From: Mermis nigrescens
Lineage: Eukaryota; Nematoda; Enoplea; Mermithida; Mermithidae
Assembly (NCBI GenBank): GCA_036768485.1
Contig: JAVLUZ010000257.1
Coordinates: forward strand, 1,068,382-1,132,381
DNA length: 64,000 bases
Direction: 5' to 3'
In this document: piece by piece, positions 55,475 through 64,000 of the stretch
Layout of the letters: each line of letters opens with the position of its first letter
Position numbering within the stretch: the stretch's first letter is position 1
The notes under the pieces: model-generated
Databases searched by the model: none
The model's input: the letters and a program-made list of their open reading frames with translations, nothing else
What the model was told of the DNA's origin: nothing
Position numbers and translations under genes: made by a program

Positions 55475-56953
55475 ATACGAAATGGGACGTTTTGGCGGTG
55501 GAAGTATATTGCAGTCTGTCAAATTCCAGACGATACAGACGATAGGTATGTATATAACTACTGTATGCAGTGGCATCCATAAATAGTAAGGGCTAGACGA
55601 GGCAAGGCATGAGAATTCCTGAGGTGAGGCAGGGGACCCTGAATTTGGAGGGGGTGGCAACTAAACTCAAAATATATGATAAACAAGTGGTTTGAAATTT
55701 CGGAAGTAGTGTATGCTAAGCATGTGATATCTTTTGCACGAATGCAACTGGATTACTGTTACTATTTTATGACACGTTAGTCTGTATCTCGCGATACAAT
55801 AGTTCACTTGTGCTCCAATATCGGTAAAATGATCGAAATATGCCGAATACGCTTTACAATAATTTTGATTAAAGAGTTCCTAATTAAATAATTTTGATCA
55901 AACAATTATGAGTGAATAATGAAGAGTTGACTAATTAAATAATTGGGATTATTTGATTAAATAATCAAGATTAATTAATGGAGGATTTAAGTAATATTAA
56001 ATAAATTAATTAATTGATTTTGATTAATTAATGAATAAAGAGTTAAGTAATTAATTACTTGATTATGAAGTCGATTAATAAATTATTAATTAATTTTGAT
56101 TATATAATTGACGATAATTTGTTAAGACTCAATTAAGTGAGAGTTTATAATCAATTTATTTTTTAAGAGTTAATTAATTACGAGTAAATTAAATTAAATA
56201 ATACATAATTCATTTAATTATGATTAATTATCTAAGAGTCAGAATCGGCTATGATTTTTTAATATAGATAATGAAAATGGAAAACGAATTAATTTAAAAT
56301 AATTTTCAAAAGTTATCTGATTAAAAATTATGAAATCTAAAAAATTAATTAATTAAATCTTATAAAAATTATGTACATAATTCTTGAAATTTGATGATTA
56401 AAGTTTGATGAATTAAAAGTTGATTTATCAAAATAAAAACTAATCAAATAATAGCATTGAAAATGGTCAAAACTGGTTACGTGATACAAACCTTATGCGT
56501 TATAAGACAGCTACAGTAAGCCTGACGCATAGCCATCGTGTCTATAATATATATATATATGGCATATGTATATCATTCATTTTCCTAAATTTGCGTTCAA
56601 TTGGACAGTTGGTTCGCGAGAGATATATTTATGTATTATAACATAGCTACAGTAATCCGACTGCATTCTTGCAAAGAGGATCAAATGATTTGCATACATC
56701 TGTCCTGCATATAAAATTCAGCTCAATCGAGCCACTGGTTCATAAGATATTTTGATTTTGCTTCTTTTTAGGGTTCCCCCCAATTCAGGAACACACTGTC
56801 TCATCTTAAGCACTTTTATGCTCAACCCCATCCTAGTCCGATTGCTTTGTATTTACTGTAATGCATATCGTTTATACATTCCTATGTTTGAAATGGAATA
56901 GACTACAATTATGCTTCTGACGCCAAAACGGCGTCGCCAAACTATCCTAGACC
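55475..56953. mobile_element. 8-bp-TSD repeat family C, copy 2 (intron 9)
   Basis: Starts ATACGAAATGGGACGTTTTG and ends AAACTATCCTAGACC. It is flanked by GTGTTTTT at 55467-55474 and 56954-56961 (perfect 8 bp). Its subterminal CGTTTTGGCG and CGCCAAAACGGCG are inverted. It aligns with copy 1 on both sides of the Harbinger insertion. The core 55860-56450 is extremely AT-rich (TTAATTAAT repeats). Confidence 0.8.
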
Positions 56954-56961
56954 GTGTTTTT

Positions 56962-57612
56962 TTTATTAAAAATCAAATTAGGGCCTTACTGTAGTTGATG
57001 TGGCCATCCAAAAATTATTTGCAAAAATATTAGAAAAATCATTGTTCAAGTTTTTAGCCCTTATTGCATTTTTTTAAATTTTGCTTTATTTTATTTTTAG
57101 TAATATTTATTTTATTATTATTTACTATTATTGTCATTTTTATTTTCGCAGTCGACCCACCCGCTACTATTCCTAAATAGAATTTCGAGCCATTTGTTCT
57201 TTCATTAAAAAGAACAAATCTGTTCTGAAAATGTTTCGAAAAATTGGGTAAAAATTAAAAAAGTTTATAATTCCATAAAATCGCTGTAAAATTTGCAAAT
57301 TATTTAATTTTTTTATATATTTCCATGTTCAAAACAGACTCGTACAATCGCCGAAGCCTTTATTTTCCTTGCGCGCTTCTGAGTTTCGGATCAAATTGGG
57401 AAAAAATTTTTTTGTTATGGCTCGGAAAATTTGAGTTTAATTTATAAGTTTTGTGTTGGTTGGCTCAATGAATTTTTGGTCTCCGAGTTTTAGTACATCG
57501 TTTTCTAATTTATTCTAAAAAGTCAAACAAATTTTTTTCAGCGACCCCAAGATTTCCTGCAACTCCTAATTTTATTACTTATCTATCAAATTATTAAATT
57601 TTTGAATATTTA
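56962..57612. other. Intron 9, unassigned stretch
   Basis: AT-rich; no exon is needed here, since exons 9 and 10 join in phase. Confidence 0.5.
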
Positions 57613-58333
57613 CAGTGGTCGCAATGAAAGATGACGCGCTATCACCCTCAATTATAATAGATGGTGCGTCACGAGCGCCGCATTCCGTCCATCATGCGCT
57701 ATTATCTCTTTTTTATTATTACACGCCATTAATCATCCCGTTAATCTGGCAATGCGGACGGCGCAAGTCAGCTATTAATAGCGCCAACAAGAAGAAAGCG
57801 CGCACGTGAATGCTGGAAGCGCGCACGTGAATGTTGTTCTATATTTAGGCGAGCCAATATCAAAATCAATATTTTTGCAAGCCGAGCACTGTGTATTAAT
57901 TATTATTTATATATTAAGTCATCTAAAAAACTTCAATAGCATTTTTAGAGGTTTTTATATATCAATTCGAAATGTTAAAAAAACTCCTTAATCAGTGCTG
58001 CGTACATCGCTCTGTATTGCGTACCTTTCTGCAAAATTCTTCTTCGTCCGTCGCCGGCTTGCAAAAACATTGATTTCAACGTTGGCTCGCCTAAATATAG
58101 AACGACATTCACGTGCGCGCTTCCAGCATTCACGTGCGAGCTCCTTCTTCTTGGCGCTATTAATAGCTAAATTGCGCCATCCACATCGCCAGATTAACGG
58201 GATGATACAGATTAATGGCGTATAAAAATAAAAAAGAGCTAATAGCGCATGATGGACGAAACGCGGCGCTCGCGACGCACCATCTATTATAATTCTGAGG
58301 GTGATAGCGCGTCATCTTTCATGGCGACAACTG
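57613..58333. mobile_element. Tc1-like palindromic MITE, family A, copy 2 (intron 9)
   Basis: The ends are CAGTGGTCGCAATGAAAGAT and ATCTTTCATGGCGACAACTG. The left flank is TA and the right flank TT. Its arms and loop match copy 1 throughout. Confidence 0.9.
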
Positions 58334-58808
58334 TTTTGACGTTTGTATTCGTTTTTTAAATTATATGCTTAAATTTCAAGTCTCAATTTATGATTATTAG
58401 TTTCCGGAAGTCCATTATATCAAAATTTTCTTTTTTAATAAATTCTGTCATAGTCGAGTAATTTAAATTAATTGATTAGCTGTTATTTTACTTTCGTTGT
58501 TTATTTTAATTTTATTATCCGTTTGTATTATGTATCTCGTGCAACGTGTTTCTCGTAATTTGATTAAATAGTTGTAATTTATACTAGTTTTTTTAGATAT
58601 TTATGTACAGCCCTGTGGGTTACTGTACTGAATTAGGGCTTTTCTTATTTCTTTCAACAAAAATTGAACAAAAATAAAATATAAAGAAAATAAAAGAAAT
58701 AAAAAATATTTATAACATGTACTATTTAAATTGCATATATGTATTTTTAATTTAATTACATTTTTAATATTATATTTTTTTCCAATTTTTTCACTAAATT
58801 TCGCCTAG

Positions 58809-58933
58809 GAGCCGTAAAAATTACTCCGGCTCACGATCCGAACGATTACGAAATCGGTAAAAGACACGATTTACCATTCATCAGCTGTATAAATGAACAC
58901 GGATTAATTGCCGAAAATTGCGGTTTATTTTCG
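58809..58933 (+). CDS. VARS: Valyl-tRNA synthetase, exon 10 (editing domain)
   Basis: Acceptor TTCGCCTAG; with the split Gly it encodes [20 protein letters not shown] then [21 protein letters not shown]. [22 protein letters not shown] is a universal editing-domain motif of valyl/isoleucyl enzymes and is fully conserved. The donor TTTTCG|GTATTT is usable, but the partner acceptor is irregular (see exon 11). Confidence 0.95.
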
Positions 58934-59145
58934 GTATTTTTTAAACTTTTATGTTATCTTTTATTATTTTTAGTCGTTTTTACGGCAAAAACAGAAAAAT
59001 GGTAACTCGATCCGAACTCAAATCGTTTTCGAATCCGGAACATTGCTGATCCGCTAAAAAAGTGTTTTAAATTTTTGTTTCCAGAGTAATTAGATTTGTG
59101 GATTTTTTTTATCATTTTTATTTTTTAGAAAGTTTCTCGCCCATT

Positions 59146-59766
59146 TTCACTTCATAATCATTGATAAACTAAATTTTTATGCGATACGGTAACTTTAAAG
59201 AAGGCTCGTAAAACGGGAAATTTACGGGTTGCCAGTAAACTAGCAGTTATGGATACTTTTTACGTTTAACGGATAATGATTTATTCAATTTAATATACGT
59301 TACAAAAAATTTTTTGTATAATTTTTTATTTTAAATTTTTTACGGTTTTCCGGCCATTTTAATTGATAAACTAGAAAAATAGAATTTTTCCCGAGTAAAC
59401 CCCGTTTGAGCATTGATCCGGAAATAAGAAACTTTCGGTTAGGGGAGTTGAAAGTTGTTTTAAAGTCAAAAAAGAGCCGAAAATTCGGTTGTAGGGCCCT
59501 AAATTGCCATTTTTTCACTCTCGTCATTGAGCTCTATATTGATAAGTATCTAATTAAATATAAAAATCCTGACAATCTTCTGAAAAAATAATCGAAAATT
59601 GAATTTCGAATTATTCTATTAAAATGATTGAATTAATAAAAATTATTAAATCTTAAAATTGCTGAATCAAATTTTTACTTCGTAATCAACGATAAACTAA
59701 ATTTTAGCGCGATACGGTAAGTTCAAAGAGGGCTCGTAAAACGGGAAATCTACGGGTTGAACCGAG
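59146..59766. repeat. ~80-bp duplicated block in intron 10
   Basis: The blocks at 59148-59231 and 59679-59762 share GATAAACTAAATTTT, GCGATACGGTAA and GCTCGTAAAACGGGAAAT with about 88 percent identity and more G/C than their surroundings. Both contain a GGTAA donor-like site. The function is unknown. Confidence 0.75.
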
Positions 59767-60394
59767 ATCAAAGCCTGATATTTTGAAGAAATTTTTAAAA
59801 CTTTCCTAAATTTTCAAAAATCTCACAACTAAAACAGAAATTTACATTTACAAATTTTTGACCCGGGCCATTATTACGATTTTTCAATTTTCGGATCAAA
59901 TCCTTTAATTTCTCTCGATTATGAATAGTGTTCGTAATTGAGCCGTTTATATTAATTCGAAGTGAACTGAGTTGCATCCAATATTTTTGGCTATGGTATT
60001 TTCATTTTTGACCTTGGTCCATTCATTTTCGTTTTTTGGTCTTATGGGCAACGGCTTGGAAATTTTGGGTTGGTGACTCCGGCCATATTTAGATTTTTAG
60101 GGGGTGGCGGCTGAATGACCTCAAATTTTTGGCCGAAAATGGCAAAAAAGCACCAAAAAATTGTCAAAAACGCTAATCTCGCTGAAAAAATCGAAAGGTT
60201 AAAATTTTTTCGAATTTTGGTATGGAGACGACTAACTTTGGTTGGCTGTTTTATTTTTTTGACAATTTTTAAAATTTTCAAAAAATTCCTTAAATTCTTT
60301 ATTAAAATTTTTATTTTAAATTTGTATTTTTTATAAACCTCTTAAAATCAAAATTTTAACGTTGGCTCACCTTTTGTTCATCTAACTGTTTTCG

Positions 60395-60498
60395 GGCATG
60401 AAACGATTTGATGCTCGGGTGGCTGTCACGAATGCTTTGAAGGAACGGGGCCTTTTTAGGGGGGTCAAGGATAACGAAATGGTCATTCCGATCTGCAG
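60395..60498 (+). CDS. VARS: Valyl-tRNA synthetase, exon 11, preceded by CG instead of AG
   Basis: It encodes [20 protein letters not shown] then [14 protein letters not shown] and two bases of a Ser codon; donor CTGCAG|GTTTGG. Homology (FxARxAVxxALKxRGLFRG) and phase place the start at 60395, but the intron then ends in TTTTCG, not AG. An in-frame TAA at 60383 and the absence of any AG for over 100 bases upstream exclude a simple alternative. Either a non-canonical acceptor is used, the base is an error, or this allele is defective. Confidence 0.88.
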
Positions 60499-60778
60499 GT
60501 TTGGCTTTTTGCCAGATTTCGTTTTTTCTTTTTCTTTTTTCTTTCTGTTTTTTCTTTTTCTGCTTTCTTTTCTTATTGTTTTCTTGACTTTTTGCCAATT
60601 GCTATCCATTTTTTAGGTTTTGCCCAAATGGCGTTAATTTCTAGGCTTAATTTTGTATATAGTTTTTTTGTAGTTTCTCAACTTTTTAGTCAAGTTTAGT
60701 TAATCAGTCCTCTTTCTAATTATGCGTCAGATCTTGATGAAACTTAGCTTCTGGAGAATTTTTTTCTTGGCTGCTAGC

Positions 60779-61934
60779 CAGTGATCGACCGGGCTCGAAA
60801 AATACCGGGCCCGGGCTTCTGCCGGGCTTGGTACCGGGCCCGGGCCCGGGCTTATATATTAACAACATGCCTTGCTTCCAATATATTGTTATGCATAAGA
60901 TACATATTTAGACCGATTTAACATTTGTTATTTGTCAAACGCAAGGCTTACTGCCGTATCAAGAAGATTTTGAATTCTAAGCTCTGTTAATTATTCAATC
61001 TTTCTAAAAATAAATTAAGTAGTTAGCAAGGATTTTAGTAGCATTATTCAAGCAAGAACAAAGTTTTTAATATAATAGTGCGCAATTCATTATTATTAAA
61101 ATGCACGTGCAACTAAACACGGTTTGAAGAAGCACAAGGTTTCATTTAGATATTTAAAGGAAATTGAGCATTAAATTTATGCATTCAGAACATTTTATAA
61201 CAGCGACTACGATATGGTCGGATAGAAGATATGCTGTTAAGATTTTAGAACTCAAACTATAGCGTACATTGACGTCAATTGAAATTGTGTAGTGTACCTA
61301 TAGGATAGGACACGTATTGAAGCCATTGGCGTAGCCAGGGGATATCGGGGGCACATGCTTCCCCGAAATTTTTCAGAAATTTCGTTGATTTTTCGAGTGT
61401 AATAATTGTGTCCAGAAAATTGAGTTCAAAAAGGCAAAAACGTCAAAATTTTCCGGCGCATGGCGCTGCTGGTTATTGTTCTTTCTTTTTGTAAAGCTTC
61501 AGCATTGCGTTTAATAGCCTAAATCAGGCAAAATATCACAGAATATTAGTATTCACAGGCTACAAAATGTTAAGGACAGTAAAAGATTACTAAATTCCTT
61601 GGTGCTTTGCGCCTCTTATGATTTCCGAACTGTTTGTCAGTTAAAAGACCGTAAATTCTACATGAAAACGGTAAAAATGATGAATGCACACATAAAGTTG
61701 ACAACTATATGATAATGAGCAGGTGGGCAGACGTAAGGCAAATGGATTTAAATAGAATCACAGGCTAGCAAATTCATAAGAAATTCGGACAACAGCTGAA
61801 ATAGTAAACGTCTAAAATATTAACGATAATTATTTGAGGCCCGGTTGAGGCCCGGTGGTTTTCAGCTGGGCTCGGGCCTGAGCTCATCGACCGGCCGGGC
61901 CCGGTCCGAGGCCCGAGTACCCGGTCGATCATTG
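60779..61934. mobile_element. hAT-like element, CAGTGATCGACCGGG family (intron 11)
   Basis: The ends are CAGTGATCGACCGGGCTCG and CGAGTACCCGGTCGATCATTG-type. It is flanked by CTGCTAGC at 60771-60778 and 61935-61942 (perfect 8 bp). CCGGGCCCGGGC repeats lie inside both ends. A GGCGTAGCC-family fragment starts near 61327 in its interior, as in 29291-31020. No transposase frame. Confidence 0.9.
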
Positions 61935-62423
61935 CTGCTAGCCAAATTGCAATTACTTATGTGTTTTCTCGACTTTGAATATGAATTACTGCTTTTTCCT
62001 GGTTTATCGCCGAAATTGATGGTTTTTCTTTCAAATGTGTACTTACGCCAAAATTTTGTTTCTTTTAAACTTTCTGTTAATTTAGCGCCTCTTATCGTTT
62101 TTGTCCTTATTCTGCTTTTTTTGCCTCCGAATTCGATGCACTTGATCGCTAAAAAACCAAAATATTGAAAATCTATACTTCAAATATATTAGAGCAGCAC
62201 ATTATTTAAATTATATTTCGCTCAATTTTCCGTCATTTCGTAAATCGGTAAATTTTCATATTTTTGAACTCAGAATTTTGTCTTAATTATTTAAAATTCA
62301 AGAATCAGTTATATTTCGCAAAATGCCAAACCGCCGTAGGTTCGCCTTACTGAATACAAATTTATCGATTATTCATTTACAATTATTTACTTATTAAAAA
62401 TATATTATTTTTTACTAACTCTA

Positions 62424-62823
62424 CAGTGGTCGCCATGAAAGATGACGCGCCATCACCCTTAGAATTATAATGGATGGAGCGTCGCGAGCGCCGCGTTACG
62501 TCCATCATGCGCCATCATCTCTTTTCTATTCAGCGCCATTAACCTCCATCATCCCGTTAATCTGGCGATGCGGACGGCACACTTTAGCTATTAATGCGCC
62601 AACAAGGAAGCGCGCACGTGAATGCTGACGCGCTTCCTTCTTGTTGGTGCTATTAATGGCTAAATTACGCCGTTCGCATCGCCAGATAACGGGATGATGG
62701 TGAGTTAATGGCGTGAATAGAAAAAGAGATGATGGCGCATGATGCGTACATGACGTACTCGCGACGCACCATCAATATAATTCTGAGGAGTGATGGCGCG
62801 TCATCTTTCATGACGTATTACTG
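62424..62823. mobile_element. Tc1-like palindromic MITE, family A, copy 3, short (intron 11)
   Basis: A 400-bp copy with ends CAGTGGTCGCCATGAAAGAT and ATCTTTCATGACGTATTACTG. The two arms meet at a GCGCACGTGAATGCTGACGC centre with almost no loop, so the whole element can fold on itself. TA precedes it; the right flank is AC. Confidence 0.88.
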
Positions 62824-62937
62824 ACAATTTATTGATTATTTGTGAATTAATGACTTAATTTAAACAATTAATCAATTAAAATTAAATCAATCAATTGAGC
62901 ATTCAATATAGGCTGTGTTAATAATTATTAACGGATC

Positions 62938-63956
62938 AACAACAGGTCGTATTGTTACAAATATTTAATTCTATTAAATTGACATAAAATGACGTAACTT
63001 AATAAAACTTAAATTTAAATTGAATTTTTTCAAATTTTATTTTTAATTTATTTCAAAATTATTTTGAGCCGGTTCGAGTATTTAACTACACTGAATTGAC
63101 ATGAATAACATAACTTACCCAATCTCGAAATTAAATTTATTTTTAAATTTTGATCTAAATTCATTTGAAAAATTATTTCAAGCCGGTCCAAAAATCTAAT
63201 CATGTATATTAAATGGACATAAATGACATACATATATAACTCATTCAATTTTGGATTTAAATTTGTTATAAATTTTGATTTAAATTTTAAAAAAATTATT
63301 TTAAGCCGGTCAAGTATCTAATGATGTATATTAAATGGACATACAGTGCTCGTCATGAAACATGACACACTATAATCGTCAGATTTATATTAGATGATGC
63401 GTCGCGAGCGTCGCCTTTCGTCTATAATGCGCTATCTCTTTTTTATTATTATAGGATATTTATCTGTATCATGCCGTTAATCTGGCGATGCGGACGGTGC
63501 AATTTAGCTATAGCGCCAACAAGAGGGAAGCGCACACGTGAATGCTGGAAGCGCGCACGTGATTGCCGTTCAATATTCAGGCGAGCCGACATTGAAATCA
63601 ATATTAGCTATTGATAGCGCCAACAAGAAGGAAGCACGCACGTGAATACTGGAAGCGCATACGGCATTCACGTCCGCGCTTCCGTCTTGTTGGCGCTATT
63701 AATAGCTTGAAATTGCGTCGTTTGCATCGCCAGGTTAACGGCATGATACGGATAAATATCCTATAATAATAAAAAAGAGATGATAGTGCATTATAGACCG
63801 AAACGCGGCGCTCGCGACGCATCATCTAATACAAATCTGACGATTATAGTGCGTCATGTTTCATGGCGAGCACTGTAAATGAAGTAGCTTACTCAATCTG
63901 TAATTTAAATTTAATTTTTTGTTTGAATATAAACTTATTTAAAAAAGTAATTTAAG
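62938..63956 (+). repeat. Intron 11 tandem ~119-bp repeats ending in copies of the exon 12 acceptor
   Basis: Four units, each with TATTAAATGGACATAAATGA and a run of AAATTTAAATT. The boundaries between units carry GAGCCGGTTCGAGTA (63066), CAAGCCGGTCCAAAAA (63180) and TAAGCCGGTCAAGTA (63300). The real acceptor and exon start is TTTAAG|CCGGTCTAAAG (63951). The third full unit is split by the MITE 63344-63875; unit two shows its empty site. Confidence 0.87.
63344..63875. mobile_element. Tc1-like palindromic MITE, family A, copy 4 (intron 11)
   Basis: The tips CAGTGCTCGTCATGAAACAT and ATGTTTCATGGCGAGCACTG are nearly perfect inverted repeats with TA on both sides. The neighbouring tandem unit reads GGACATAAATGA where this one reads GGACA-TA-element-TA-AATGA, which directly shows the target duplication. 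Confidence 0.93.
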
Positions 63957-64000
63957 CCGGTCTAAAGACGTCATCGAACCGTTGCTGAAATCGCAGTGGT
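63957..64000 (+). CDS. VARS: Valyl-tRNA synthetase, exon 12 (runs off window)
   Basis: The acceptor is TAATTTAAG. With the split Ser it reads SRSKDVIEPLLKSQW, the conserved RSxDVxEPLLxxQW that returns the chain from the editing domain to the catalytic core. The KMSKS loop and anticodon-binding domain must lie to the right of the window. Confidence 0.93.

Noticed and set aside
63951..63961. A second CG acceptor before exon 12 (AAGCCG|GTC)
   Set aside because: The canonical AAG at 63954-63956 gives an in-phase junction with the better protein match (C-S-R-S-K-D), so no irregular acceptor is needed.

Overview
This window is AT-rich eukaryotic DNA, most likely from an invertebrate animal. The signs are spliceosomal introns, a metazoan-style cytosolic valyl-tRNA synthetase, Tc1/mariner-like, hAT-like and PIF/Harbinger DNA transposons, and the lack of operons or prokaryotic signals. 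The species cannot be named from the sequence. Real coding sequence is a few percent of the window. The rest is introns and a dense, deeply nested deposit of mostly non-autonomous DNA transposons, minisatellites and foldback structures.

Region 1-4.1 kb: hAT-like short elements and the last exon (3363-3924, + strand) of a gene whose product has an ATP-grasp signature followed by a SET-like tail. A decayed partial copy lies at about 23.57-23.78 kb. Region 4.4-9.9 kb: an (AT)n microsatellite, an 18-bp minisatellite, and about 3.8 kb of degenerate tandem repeats built around the dyad GTGTAAAGTTTACAC. Region 9.95-15.4 kb: a multi-level transposon nest whose core is a hAT-like element with (TTTATC)n arms and a giant inverted array of a ~178-bp satellite. 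Region 15.6-25 kb: more foldback and hAT-like elements, including an empty-core relative of the nest's hAT element (21760-22651). Region 26-35 kb: another nest, with element-in-element insertions proved by perfect 8-bp target duplications.

Region 35.67-64.0 kb: valyl-tRNA synthetase on the + strand. Twelve exons can be joined in phase from the initiator ATG, through the HLGH active-site motif and the editing domain, to the right edge of the window, where the gene continues. Its introns (0.8-7.4 kb) carry Tc1-like palindromic MITEs, hAT-like MITEs, a 1.2-1.5 kb repeat family and an apparently intact 3.4-kb PIF/Harbinger element with both its genes (DDE transposase, two exons, +; Myb/SANT-like protein, two exons, -).

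Most unusual points: (1) two introns hold ~100-135 bp tandem repeats that include copies of the adjacent exon-intron junction, giving arrays of decoy splice donors (intron 9) or acceptors (intron 11); (2) intron 10 appears to be GT-CG with a 7-bp direct repeat at its two ends; (3) many hAT-like families with intact 8-bp target duplications share the window although no hAT transposase is visible. All identifications come from reading the sequence by eye. No database search was run.
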